Assembly: GCA_003988855.1 (NCBI GenBank)
Contig: QYAI01000031.1
Location: forward strand, 1,571-65,570
Length of the DNA stretch: 64,000 bases
Direction of reading: 5' to 3'
Source: Arachnopeziza araneosa
Lineage: Eukaryota > Ascomycota > Leotiomycetes > Helotiales > Arachnopezizaceae
The translations under genes were made by a program, and so were the position numbers. The notes under the pieces were generated by a model. It did no database searches. It was not told the DNA's origin and saw nothing but the letters and a program-made list of their open reading frames with translations. Positions 11,570 to 22,862 of this stretch are shown here, piece by piece (position 1 is the first letter of the stretch; every line of letters starts with the position of its first letter).

Positions 11570-11881
11570 GATGCATAACATTCAGTCAAATAAGTAACGA
11601 GATAGTTGGGAAGTGTTTGTGGGAAGGGCATATTCAAGAGGACAATTTGGGAGGACGTCAATGAGACGATTCTTTGTACCATGTAGTATATCAAGCGTGG
11701 AATAGTTCCGCACGTCGGAAGCAAGAATCTTGGCTTTGTATTCAAACATGAAACTCTATTTACAAATATATCTATGGTGGGTATCGTTGAGTGTAGTCTA
11801 TCCATCAAACTCCAGCTAAATACGTTGAGTATTTCCGTTCCCATCATCGAGAATCGAAATCAAGAACGCCAAATATCGCCA

Positions 11882-14386
11882 TTAATCTCTAAAGAGCCCT
11901 AAAGTCCCATTTAACTTTGTCAACATCTCTTCCCTCTCCCCAACCGGCGTACTAAGTGCCGTCACCGCCCCACCGGCACCAATATGCCATGTTTCCATCT
12001 TCTTCTTTTCCTTGACCTTCTCGTGTATCTCCTCTCCAACATCAGAATCACAATCAGGAGTGAAATGACGGCTTTCAGAGAAGTTCATGTCTTCATCATC
12101 CCACTTGAACATGCATCTGATATTCACGCTCCAATCACCCTTTCCTCGAACATCAATATAACCAACAACGCCTGAATAGAGACCGCGTTCTTGGTCTTCA
12201 ATTTCATTCAATATTTCGCACGAGCGCTTCTTAGGAGCCCCGGTCATAGACCCAGGAGGAAGGGATGCAGCCAGAACATCAAGACCGGTATAACGTCCTC
12301 GTAGCGCCTTTCGTTTCTCAGAGGCCGAGAAATGAGCCGCCAATTCGGGAGAAAAAGGAGGTGGGATTTTGCCTCGAACAATGGAGATCATCTGAAATAC
12401 TGAGGCATATTCCTCCACGACCATAAGTCGGGGTACAAAAACATTTCCAGAACCACAAATACCGTGCAGGTCGTGGCGGACGAGATCGACAATCATTAGA
12501 TTCTCGGCTTTTTCCTTGGGCACATCAAGTAACTTTATGGCTTGGGCAAGGGTAGATACTGCTGGAGATTTGCGAACTGTACCTTTCATGGGTCGCAATT
12601 CACAATCTCCATCTTCGTTCCATTTGACGAAGCGCTCAGGGGAAGCAGAGATGAATGTTGCAGAGCCTAGTTTGATATATGAGGCGAAGGGTGCCGGTTG
12701 TCGCGTGCGAAGAGATTTGTAAATTGACCATGCAGAAGGAGGCGCCGATAATGTGAGATGTGTTTGCCCGGTGAGACAAAGCTCATAAGAAGTACCTGAG
12801 CGGATTTGATCTTGGCAGGCTGAGACTTTGGCTTCATAAATCTTATTATTTGGTGGGATCAAAGACGAAACAGATGGAGCAAAGGATCTCAAAGATGGTT
12901 TGATTTCAGAATGTCTCCAGCTCGCTAATTTCCCAACTATTGTGTCCAGAACAGCATGAACTTGAGGTTTAGACGACCTTGGACCAATTTCTTGCACGTA
13001 GATCATATTCTCTTGATGATCCACAATTAAGCTTCTGGAGATCCAGACAAAACAGAGGTCAGGTCGAGAGCGGTGTCGACGAGGGCCGCCTTTAGGCGGC
13101 ACTCCAATACCCTCAAGCCCCAACTCGTACGTAGTGTATCCCATGAAGCCCCCCCAGAATGGAGAATATTCTGGTCCATCAACGACGGGATCACAGTCTA
13201 GTTGCCTGGCAAGAAAAGGCCAGATTGCTCCATGAGATATTGGGGTTTTCACTATGGAGCGTTCGCCATGGCCGCGTGGAAAGATAGTAGTGATAGACTT
13301 TTGTCCAGTCGTATACTCTACCCGCATGCTTTTGGCAACGTTCAGACCAAGCAAACTGTATCTTCCTCTAACATCTGCCGCACCTGCTGATTGTATGTAG
13401 GCATTCGCGGACTCCAGAATAACTTGATCTTGATCCATATTCTGGATTGCTTCAACAATGTCAGGGATCGACATATCTCGCGGCAAATCAGTCTTGCGGT
13501 AGTGGCAAACAAGTTGAGCTGAGGAATCGAGACATTTGGGCTGAAGGTCTGAAGGTCTGCGATTCTCAGCTTGAGCCAACAAACTTTCTCTAACTGATAC
13601 TTGTCCATGGATAGGGCCACCGTCATTTATTTGCCTTCCTGAGAGGCGATTCCACCGCTGCGCCTGGGAGAACCAATTCTCAATAAGTTTTTGACTCTCG
13701 TTGTTGGTACAAATCGATTCCGGATGATACTGCAAAGCCCAGAAGGGTTTCTTCCTGTGCTGAACAGCAACCAAAACTCTGGCATCTTCGATTCCGGAAT
13801 TGTTCTCCTCCGAACCCTCATGCTCGACCCAAGCCAGCGGCTTGAGCAACGGTGCTTTACTTGTTCTCTGCCACTTAAATTGTCTCCAATTCTCTTCGGA
13901 AAGGGAACCGTGGCCAATATCTGCACAAAGACTTTGGTAGAGAGTAGCATATATTTCTCCAATGCCATTGAAGATTGACTTTCCCTGTGAAGTTTCCAAC
14001 TCTCCAATGTGCCGAACCCGTCGAATAATACCATGTTGCGGACCTCGTAATCTCTTAATCTCGCCACCGAATTCCAGACACAGGCTTTGGAATCCTAGGC
14101 AAATTCCCAAGACTGGTAGAATATCCTCGTCTCTCAATCGCCAAATTCTGCTTATGATTCCGACATCTTTAGGATTTTTCGGGTTTCCTGGACCAGGTCC
14201 GCAGACAACAGCGACATAATGACTCAATTCTTCCCGCAGAGCAACATCAGATGCCAGAAGGATCGGATCATCAATTTTAACTATTCGGATAGAGACATCG
14301 AGAGAAGTTTCGAGGAGGGAGATGATATTGTTGGAGAAGCTGTCGTACGCATCTATGAATAGTACTAAAGCTTTCGGTATTAGCAT
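11882..14386 (-). CDS. Bifunctional para-aminobenzoate (aminodeoxychorismate) synthase
   Basis: Single exon. The first good ATG is at 14386; the open frame extends 45 nt further but without an ATG. The product is 834 residues. The N-terminal glutamine amidotransferase has 'DAYDSFSNN', 'VCGPGPGNP', the nucleophile 'GICLGFQSLC' and 'QYHPES'. The chorismate-using half has 'SYELCLTGQTHL', 'PMKGTVRKSP', 'MIVDLVRHDL', 'LPPGSMTGAPKKRSCEIL' and 'GLYSGVVGYID'. The PMKGT motif with its Lys marks ADC synthase rather than anthranilate synthase. It makes 4-amino-4-deoxychorismate for folate via pABA, in the cytosol. Fusion of PabA- and PabB-like halves is the normal fungal form. It is convergent with VPS55. 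Confidence 0.95.
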   Translation of the reverse strand: MLIPKALVLFIDAYDSFSNNIISLLETSLDVSIRIVKIDDPILLASDVALREELSHYVAVVCGPGPGNPKNPKDVGIISRIWRLRDEDILPVLGICLGFQSLCLEFGGEIKRLRGPQHGIIRRVRHIGELETSQGKSIFNGIGEIYATLYQSLCADIGHGSLSEENWRQFKWQRTSKAPLLKPLAWVEHEGSEENNSGIEDARVLVAVQHRKKPFWALQYHPESICTNNESQKLIENWFSQAQRWNRLSGRQINDGGPIHGQVSVRESLLAQAENRRPSDLQPKCLDSSAQLVCHYRKTDLPRDMSIPDIVEAIQNMDQDQVILESANAYIQSAGAADVRGRYSLLGLNVAKSMRVEYTTGQKSITTIFPRGHGERSIVKTPISHGAIWPFLARQLDCDPVVDGPEYSPFWGGFMGYTTYELGLEGIGVPPKGGPRRHRSRPDLCFVWISRSLIVDHQENMIYVQEIGPRSSKPQVHAVLDTIVGKLASWRHSEIKPSLRSFAPSVSSLIPPNNKIYEAKVSACQDQIRSGTSYELCLTGQTHLTLSAPPSAWSIYKSLRTRQPAPFASYIKLGSATFISASPERFVKWNEDGDCELRPMKGTVRKSPAVSTLAQAIKLLDVPKEKAENLMIVDLVRHDLHGICGSGNVFVPRLMVVEEYASVFQMISIVRGKIPPPFSPELAAHFSASEKRKALRGRYTGLDVLAASLPPGSMTGAPKKRSCEILNEIEDQERGLYSGVVGYIDVRGKGDWSVNIRCMFKWDDEDMNFSESRHFTPDCDSDVGEEIHEKVKEKKKMETWHIGAGGAVTALSTPVGEREEMLTKLNGTLGLFRD

Positions 14387-14516
14387 TGTTACACTCAAAT
14401 TTCTTACGGGATATACCGGCAAAGTGAGCAAGAGTCAGGAAGGATTCCGTTCGGAACAATAAATTTATGTGGCGGTGGCAGAAAACGTTATTTTCGGAAT
14501 AGCGCAGGGACTAACC

Positions 14517-14539
14517 TGTGCTATCACGTGCATAGCACA
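14517..14539. promoter_or_regulatory. Palindrome with central CACGTG upstream of ADC synthase
   Basis: Two 8-nt arms, TGTGCTAT (14517-14524) and ATAGCACA (14532-14539), are exact inverted copies around CACGTGC. The centre of the palindrome is an E-box, 131 nt or more upstream of the ADC synthase ATG. It looks like a homodimer binding site (bHLH type). Function is inferred. Confidence 0.4.
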
Positions 14540-15208
14540 AACATTTATACCTCACTTGAGATTGTCAACTATATTATTTATCAGGGAAGAAGTTAACAAG
14601 AGATTTCTTTTCTAATGTCCACTAAAACTTCACTTGTCAATATGAGGAGCCCAATTACTTGCAAGTCAGGCAAGCAAGTTTAATATCATGTGATCCTGAC
14701 CTCGGTTTCGGCCTTTAGCTTCAATCTTTGTGAAAATGAAATCCCGCAATGAGAAGTATCAAAATGTAATCAGATGAAGTCAACCTCTGATGAAGTTCAA
14801 AAAGAAAACGGGGTCCTGGAGCTCCATGGACAGCCCGGAGGTATTTAGCGGCCAGTTTCCGCTACATGGATGACAATCAAATTAGGGTCTCACGACAAAA
14901 TCTTCTGGTCTCTCAATTTTCATCATCTAGATCACCACAGCCTGTGCACCGCAAATTACCTAGGTACTTTCAACTTCTTGCCCTTCCATTTGTGGTACGT
15001 TGGATTTATCATATGAAAAGAGCCTCGGCTAACAGGGGTAAGGTGACTATCGCTAGGCACTCTCACGTACCACGACACCACTTTGGGACGGTCAACAGTT
15101 TTTTCAAAAACTTCCAATTTGGACCAAGGTTATCTCGAAGTTGGCTGATAAGATTACACGGACGCATATATACTCTAGATCAGGCGCATACCCCTCAGTG
15201 TCGGCAAG
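14540..15208. other. Intergenic region between divergent genes
   Basis: About 670 nt with no credible gene. Short open frames here lack family features, and the region serves as the upstream flank of the hydrolase gene. Confidence 0.45.
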
Positions 15209-16579
15209 ATGGGCCTCAAAACAGCGGTAACTTTGCCATTCCTGGTGGTCAAAGTGTGTGAGTTGTCCTCTGCTCCTACGTTTCACCCACTAAATGCAAT
15301 AATAGTATTCGATGTGTTTTTGGCTGCTTCACTTGGTACTGTTCGGCGCCCAAAGCAATGGAGTTACGTTAGAAATCTGAAATATACCTTCTTCAATTCG
15401 ATGATCAGATCAGGTATTTTTATGTTGATAATCAAGTACAATGCCTCGCAAAATACTTTTTGAGCTCTGCCTTACAATTTACAGCCAAAAATCAATGTCC
15501 ACGCTTGGCAACTATCGTATCTACATGAAGAGGCAGAACGCCGAGCCAGAAGTAGTGATGTTTGATGACGAGAGCGGTGCGGGCTGGATTGGCTCGCCAA
15601 AAGCCAAAAATATTCTGATATATTTCCACGGTAGTCCCAGAGAACAATTTCTCGTAATCGGTTACTAAACGCAATTCTAGGCGGCGCCTATACAAATCCA
15701 GCCGGCCTCGTCCATATCCAATTCTTGGGCGATCTTGTTGATACAGCTCGACGTCATGGAAAAGATTTGGCTATCTTGGTGGTGCAATACGGTCAGAGAT
15801 TTCAATTCAACACACACAATTGTCGCTGATTTTGTGCAGGAGTTGCACCAGAAACCAAGTACCCAACCGCCCTCATTCAGAGTGTCAAAGCACTCAGCTA
15901 TGTTCTTGAGACAACCAAGCAGGACCCCGCAAATGTAAGATTTCCTTTCCATTTCTTAGCATCAAAAGTAACCTGTACGCAGATTTACCTCTCTGGTGAT
16001 TCTTCTGGCGCAAATCTAGCACTCGGGCTAATATCTCATCTCTCGCATCCACACCCAAAAGCGTCAAAGATAGATTTGAAAGGACACATCCTGGCTGGCG
16101 CGTTTCTCATAGCTCCATGGGTGACATTCAAAAGCTCGTCGGAATCAATCACTTCCAATGCAGATATTGACTTTATCGAACAGAGGATTCTCATTCCACA
16201 ATCGCAAGCATTCCTCGGCTCGGCCGACGAGGATTACTACAACGTGCCATTGAGCGCATCTCCGGAATGGTGGGGAAATCTCAAGGTGAAGGATTTGTAT
16301 CTTGTTGCCGGAGAATACGAGATCTTCCGTGATGATATTGTGGCGCTGGCAAAGAAGATTCAGGTACGTCTTTCTGCCATGCTTTGCCATTTCAACTATC
16401 TCTGATATGTCCCCAAATGAGGGGTTACTTGCTGATCAACCTAGGTCCATAATCCAAACGTGGAATATTTTGTTGCGCCTGCTGAGATTCACGTCCAAAT
16501 CATGGTCGATCGTGGCTTGAGGCTCGGCATCGCGAAATCAGAAGAAAAGTTTCTGGAATGGTTGCTACCAAGACTGTAG
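15209..16579 (+). CDS. Alpha/beta hydrolase (hormone-sensitive-lipase-like), membrane-anchored
   Basis: Seven exons: 15209-15257, 15306-15435, 15485-15630, 15681-15791, 15840-15934, 15983-16363 and 16445-16579. The product is 348 residues. The N-terminus is one hydrophobic helix ('LPFLVVKVLFDVFLAASL'), then a basic 'RRPKQWSY'. The catalytic part has the oxyanion motif 'FHGGAYT', the nucleophile elbow 'GDSSGANLAL' and 'LYLVAGEYEIFRDDI' near the acid residue. A late His ('PAEIHVQIM') closes the triad. This matches fungal steryl-acetyl-hydrolase/lipase-like proteins. Most junctions are unambiguous. The second intron (15436-15484, donor GTACAA) is chosen only because it keeps frame; the better-looking donor GTATTT at 15414 would lead to a stop. 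A small frameshift there is the alternative. Confidence 0.8.
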
Positions 16580-16964
16580 AGTGAGCAAGTGGCAACTGTA
16601 GCTCATCTTATACATTGGACTGGTACCTCGTCAGACTAAAGCATATCAACTACCTCCAAATATACCTGCGAAGTCACTTTTCTCTTGTTTCTTCTAATTC
16701 TTACTGCCTTCCATTTCTCTGTATCTTGATCTCTTTATTTCCCTCATAATCTCCTCAGTCTATTCATTACAAAGTCTCTCTTGAATACTTGAGCTACCTT
16801 CAACTTCCCCTCTTTTGGCCCACTTAATCTATTTGTATTGGGGAGAAGGTCATGACATATTAGCAGCATTGATTTGTAGTTACTTATTGACTTTCGTACC
16901 TCCATTTGCGAGACTGACTTGTGGTCTTAAGCGCCTCATCAAATTTAGAAATTGGCCGCTATTC
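16580..16964. other. Intergenic, convergent 3' flanks
   Basis: This 385-nt T/C-rich spacer lies between the 3' ends of the hydrolase and the kinase-ankyrin gene. I see no gene or RNA. Confidence 0.45.
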
Positions 16965-19900
16965 TCATTTCTTCACTATCGATTTAAAGACGTTCCGCAC
17001 CAGGGATTTACGAGAGGAATCGGATCTCTGAGCGCGTTGAGCAGTCACCCCGGTGCTCTCCAAGAGCTGGATAATAGCCGTCATATCCTCCTCCAAAACT
17101 TCATGCGAGGCAAAAGCGTGCCAGGCATTCTTTCTCTTTGCACTTGAAAAATATTCATCTCTGAGTTTGGTGGCAAATTCGAGAGCATTCAGACCGCTGA
17201 AGCGTTGCGCGGCGAACCATATCGACACGTCACGCCACTGCCAATCGTTGCTCGTGCGATCTGTGTCCCACATGTTCATGACGAGATCTGCTGGCGAGGC
17301 TCCGATTTCCAAGAGGGCCTTGGTAGCTTCCACCTCACCAGAGAAGATCGCGAACTGGAGGATAGTGCGTCCTGCAAAATCTCGAATGCTTAACAGATTG
17401 GATTCAGTGATCCAGTTTCTAGTCAAACTTAACAATGACCGGAACTGATCACGTTGCAACGGTATGGCTCCCTGGCAGTAGATTGCTTCGTTTAGGAAAG
17501 AATGGAGTTGCTGTTCTGGAGGCCCACGGCAAAAGACACTGGCCCCATTTACTAAAAGAAATTCCATGGTGTCGAGGCGGCCAGCGTTTATTGCGGTAGC
17601 CAAGGCGGTTCCAGCAACTTTTTTCTCGGTGTTCCGTATTCCAACATCGGCACCAGCTTCGATCAGCTCTCGAACAGCTGGTAAGGAGTGGTACGCTGCA
17701 AGATGAAGTGCAGTGCGTCCACTTTCATCTAGAGAATTTAATATTTCGGGCCTCTTGAAATAATCTCCATGGACGTGGAGTAGGAGGTGCATGATTTCAG
17801 GCCAGTATCTCGTAGCTGCAATATGCAATTCTGTCTGGCCGACGTTTTCTTGGGATCCAATCTTATTCTTGCCAGAGAAAACGCCTCGCAGTCTTGTTTT
17901 GATTGATTCATTAGCATTGGGTGTTATTGAGAGACGACTCGGAGCATGACGATTCTTAGCGTTGAATTCGAGCAGTATCTTGACAGCATCATACGACCCT
18001 TGGCTTATTGCGACCTGCAATGGTGTTCTTTGATAAGAATCTCTTGCATCCATATGAGCATTTTGCTCCATGAGGGACCGTAAGCTGAGCATTGAATTTT
18101 GAGATGCATGATGATGAGCTGGCGTCCACCCTTTCTCGTCTTGGATGTCGATGCCAGCGCCATAGCTGATGAGAAGTTTGGTCTTTTTCTCGTTTTCTTT
18201 CGGATCGCCTGTCTGTTCGCAGTAAGATATTGGAGGTCGACCAACCCCATCTCGAGAGTGTACGCTGGCTCCAGATTTCAAAAGTGCCTCGAATACATAG
18301 TATTGGCATGGATTTACATAAGAGGCCACATGAAGCGCAGTAACGCCATTGTCTACACCTTCTTCACTCGAAGTATCTATAGATAGACCATGGCTGACAT
18401 ATACACCAATAGTTTTAGAGCAGGCGCCGTGGTAGTCCGATCCGTGTAACATCCATCTCCAGAACAATCCTTTCCCGCCCATGATGATTCCCGATACGTG
18501 CATCAGAGGGTTCATTTGGGAGGCTGAAGTTGTGACGATAGGTGTAGATCTTTTTTGTGTCTTACACAGATGGCCGAGAATAATTTCAACAATCTCGTAA
18601 TTGTGCAGAGCCATCGCGAGATCCAAACAACTGTGCTGTTGCTTTCCGACGGTTGGCCCACTGATAAGGAGTGGGTCGGCTCCAAGTTCTAATAGAATAT
18701 GGACTGCTCTCGAGTCCCTGGCGGAAATTGCGACATCCAGCGGTGGTCCGCTCACCTCTAAAGGAAAATCCGATGAGGGGAATGCAAGATGGAATGCTAT
18801 GTTCGAGGACAGATTTGGATCTGATCCCCCTTTAATAAGGAGCTGAGCTGCCTCTTCAATCTCGTTGTCTTCAAACATGCACAGAAAGTGTAAACCATTA
18901 CATGTTGATGCTAGACTCGGTTCACCGGTATCAATAGCAGTTGTAACGCCGGATTGAATCAAATAACGAAGTATATTTATCTGACCATAACCCGCTGCGG
19001 CTAAAACAAGATTTCCAGTATTTATCATCGGGATCTTTTTATCGGGTATTGCTGTGTCGAGCATTGCATGGTCCGTTGCCAATAATCTAAGAAGGTCCAG
19101 GGATCCTTGACAGGCGATAAATTGGAACAGGTATGCATCATAGGAAAAGTCCTCATTATTGATCTTTAATACTGTGGTTGGACTCATGGTTGTTTTGGTT
19201 CTGAGTATTCTCGAGGTCTCTTCATGATTTGTAAGGTCAAGAGTATGCTCTCGGTCGTCAGATCCTTTCACAGAATGTTTGGAAGTCATGAGTCTCCTCA
19301 GAGAGAATCTGGCCATCTCTCTTAATCGTTTCATATAATATTCATTATTCGAGACTCCGGTAAGCTTCTGCTCAATAAGATCAAGCTCTACTGATGAAGG
19401 GCTTGACGGCACCATTGCATTGGTATCGGACGAAATACCGTTGGAAATTTTGCCAGGACCAACAATAGCAGTCATGATTCTAGGAAGGACAGCCTCTGCA
19501 GATAATGAGCCTGCAGAGACTGCGAGTTGGAGGTACTTGACTGCCTCTTCAAATTGAACGGGGACGCCATATCCGTGGGCGTAACAGTCACTGAGGAGAA
19601 CCAGGGCACGGCACTGGTCGAACTTCTCAAAATCCGCGTATGAGTCTTGAAGATCAAGAACTAGTTGTTGTTGAGTATAGCGAGGTATCTTTATACCAGG
19701 AGCTGAGACGCTCTGCAGTCGCTCTGTCAATGGAAATTGATTTCATGGAAACAAAACCTTACCCAAATACCCATCGGAATTCGTCTGAAAGCCGTTGGGA
19801 GTTGCGCTATTGACTCTCGCTGTTCATGTGAAAGCCTAGTTGAGAGATTAGAGGCAGTGGCAGGAAGATGAAGTTTTTTACTACTTACGTACTATGGAGT

Positions 19901-20976
19901 AAACCTGTGACTTGACTCATGACCCAGCGGACGTTTGGATTCGGTTGAAGTACACCGAGCAAGATATCTCGAAATTTAGGCTTTGATTCATCGCGAGTAA
20001 GAAACCCGCTTTTCCGGTCTTGAGATCGAAGTTTTTCATCCTGCTCTATGATTTCTCTGTTCTGGTGTTTGGGGTACTTCTGGTCCAAGAGAATATCCAG
20101 GGATTCCAAGAAGGGTTCCTCACTGATATCACCACGGTTTCCTTGAAATTTATATCGTTTGCCATCATCCAATATCTCCCAAACACAAAGACCAAATGAA
20201 TAAACATCACACCTCTGCAGTTCAATAATTGACGACACTTCATTATCCTTCAATTCTGGGGCCCGATAGAAACGAGTACCTCTATATATTCCGGTCCCAG
20301 TATACTTTGCCTCACCGTTATTCTCGTACCCGGTGATGGAACCACCAAAATCCGTTATCTTGGCCATGAACCCACCTTTCCCGTCGTCAAACACTAAGAT
20401 GTTGGCAAGTTTCATATCGCCATGAACAATTCCGCAGTCGTGTATCGTCGTCAATCCATCTGCTATATCGAAGCAAAATCTTTCCTTTGCCGTTATGGGC
20501 AGCTGGATCTCTGAAGAGAGAAATTCAGCCAGGTTACCAAATTGGGAATACTCAATAATTAGAAGTGGTACTGGGGAACCAGATGCAGATTGCTTCCAAT
20601 TCATACCGATGACATCAATGATATTTGGATGTTTCCTAAATGGCTCGTGAATTAATAGCTGGAGTTCAAGCAGGAGGGAATGCAAGTTGACGTCCTCCTT
20701 CAACAGATCTCGAGTTGCATCCGTCTCTGTTATCAATGTTTTCACGGCAACTTCGCGCGGAAAATCGGAGTCGTCCACAATATTTCGGTACAGATCCACA
20801 GCAAAACTAGCACCTTTACCCAAGCTTCTCTGATACACCAGCCCGGCGAGTTGTCTCAAAAGGTTCGATCGTTGAGACGCCTCCCAGAATGCAAAGTTGA
20901 GTTGGTTTTCGCCAATGATAGGAAGATAGCTGGAGGCGCCCGTTAAGCCTGAGAGTAGGGCTGGACTTACGGGCAT
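16965..20976 (-). CDS. Protein kinase fused to Sel1-like and ankyrin repeats
   Basis: Three exons: 20976-19889, 19835-19771 and 19723-16965, about 1303 residues. The kinase domain (roughly 50-360) looks active: Gly loop 'LGKGASFAVDL', Lys in 'EVAVKTL', catalytic loop 'IVHGDMKLANIL', 'ITDFGGS', 'YRAPEL' and 'DVYSFGLCVWEI'. A middle exon encodes the linker 'HEQRESIAQLPTAFRRIPM', common after fungal kinases of this class. Then come a Sel1-like segment ('AHGYGVPVQFEEAVKYLQLA') and at least eight ankyrin repeats ('DNGVTALHVASY', 'KGWTPAHHHAS', 'RTPLQVAISQG', 'SGRTALHLAAYH'). The last intron has two workable solutions: GTATTT to ACAG as given, or GTAAGG 19762 to 19722. It shares a promoter with the HeLo-pseudokinase gene. 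The ankyrin tail probably selects partners; substrates are unknown. Confidence 0.88.
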
Positions 20977-21227
20977 TTTCGGGACTTGCCAGTAGAGCGT
21001 GTATAGAAGGAAGAGTTATTTGTTATTGGCGATTTAAGTTGGAGCGGTGGTCGACAATCTTGGAGTTTAAAAGCAGTTGCCTTGCTTAGTAATCATATGC
21101 TTGCTTTTTGCGGCTGAGATTTTATGTTCCCATTACTCACCACTTCTGAATATCACTCTGTCTGTATTTCTGCCCTACGCTAAAGAGTGTGGAGTGCTTG
21201 GCCGCTTGTTGCAGAGAAATCTACAGG
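20977..21227. promoter_or_regulatory. Bidirectional promoter of the kinase-ankyrin / HeLo-pseudokinase pair
   Basis: Only 251 bp separate the two start codons, which point away from each other. Regulatory sequence is therefore very likely shared and the two genes may be co-expressed. I see no clear TATA box or repeated motif. Shared regulation is inferred from spacing. Confidence 0.5.
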
Positions 21228-22862
21228 ATGGATCTTGCTGGTTTGGTTGTCGCTGCCAAGCTCCTGATGGAGATTTGTGAGATTGGAGGATCCATGGTCC
21301 GCAATATTAAGAATTGGAATGATGATGCCAGAATCCTTGCTTTGAGAATGTCGGCTCAGATGGAACAGACTCTTGCGATCAGCAACATCTTGTGCGGAAC
21401 GGATCCGCTCTCAGTTCAAGGAGTCATCAGCAGGCCGTCAATCACTCCATTGCCCTTGTATGAGCGATTGAACGAGCGGTCGAAATCAAACGTCTCAGAT
21501 ATGATAGCGGAATTTCACAATACATTGACTCTTAGATATCAAAGCCTCCAGTCGCTATACTCGCTTGGATCCACAGATCGGACGAGACAGAACAAATTCC
21601 AGGTATCGTGGGTCTTATGGGGAAAGAGGAAGGCTACTGCTGCTGTGGATGAATGCCAAGCTTGGAATGAGCGCCTGTTTGCCATTGTCCAGATCCACAT
21701 TCTGGTGCCATCTATTCTCAACACTGAATCGTCAGCAGCCAGGTTACTCTCAGTATCTAGGCTCAAGGTCAATGAAGATGTTCAACGCTTAGGATTGAAC
21801 AATGATCTCGATTTAGCTCTCTTTTCTTCCAGTGGCAGTCAAGACTGGACTTCACTCGAGATCGCGGATGCTATTACATTCGATGATCAAAATGACTTGC
21901 GGGGAAATATCCAGTGGGGATGCTTTTCGGGGCACAATGTTGTAGTTGATTTCAAGTACTTTGAGGAGACTACTACCATCAACGGAGTCGCCAGAGACGA
22001 ACCTTCCGAAGCAATCTTGGGTAGGCTTCTTCAACTTGCTGCTCTTCTGCATCTCCAGAAATCCACAAGATCCCGGTTATTACCTTGCCGCGGATATTAT
22101 CGTGATCGCAGTGTTTCAAGATTCGGGTTCGTTTTTGACACTCCCCAGGGTCGTCCTGAGAAACCAAGGTCTCTGCGGGCGATGCTTCCAGACAGGTCCC
22201 AGCCTAACAGTCCTGCCCTCGAAGATCGTATTGACTTGGCTCTCACGACAGCTGTCGCCCTGTTCCAATTTCACGCGGTTGGCTGGGTCCATAAATCGTT
22301 CCGGAGCAGCAACATAATCTTCTTCCCAGAGGGCCCTCTGACTGAGAGCTTGATAAGAGATCCATGGCTGGTTGGTTTTGAGTTCGCCAAAGAAGACCAC
22401 GGCTTTTCGGAGAAGATCGGAATGATTGATACGGGCAGGGACATCTATCGACATCCAGATACATGGGGTGAACCGACGCTGAAGTTTCAAAAGGTACACG
22501 ACCTGTACTCTCTCGGCATCGTCCTCCTCGAAATCGGACTGTGGAAGCCCGCTTCTTCCTTGGAGAGACACAACTTCAAGAGGACCACCTTTGACGAGAG
22601 GGGCGATGTCAAAAACCTCTTTGTTGCCAAGGCGAAAGACACGCTTCCCTTTATGACCGGAAAGAGCTATTCCGAAGTGGTTCTCAAGTGTCTGACCGGA
22701 GATTTTGGTCTCGGGAGATCAGATGATGAAGCTAGCGCTCAAGAAGCATATCAAGACCAGGTGAGCGGTTGTTGAGCCTGTAAGTCGTGAACTGACTTCA
22801 GTCAGATTGTTGAAGTGCTTCGAAAAATCCACCTCAATGCCAATTCTAGCGCGACATACTAG
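21228..22862 (+). CDS. HeLo-type N-terminus plus pseudokinase (MLKL-like architecture)
   Basis: Exons 21228-22760 and 22806-22862. The intron is 45 nt (GTGAGC to GTCAG), and the product is 529 residues. The open frame extends upstream without an ATG, so 21228 is the first start. Residues 1-220 fit the HeLo pattern: 'MDLAGLVVAAKLLMEICE', 'DDARILALRMSAQ', and later a conserved 'WGKRKA..AVDECQAWNERL' block. Residues 250-510 follow a kinase fold, but the catalytic residues are gone. The catalytic loop reads 'WVHKSFRSSNIIFF' (HRD Asp lost), the DFG site reads 'VGFEFA' and the APE site 'RHPD'. The structural 'DLYSLGIVLLEI' remains. HeLo domains in HET-S and HELLP damage membranes; in MLKL a related four-helix bundle sits in front of a pseudokinase. 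Domain assignments are by eye. No amyloid-forming motif was recognised at the C-terminus. Confidence 0.78.
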
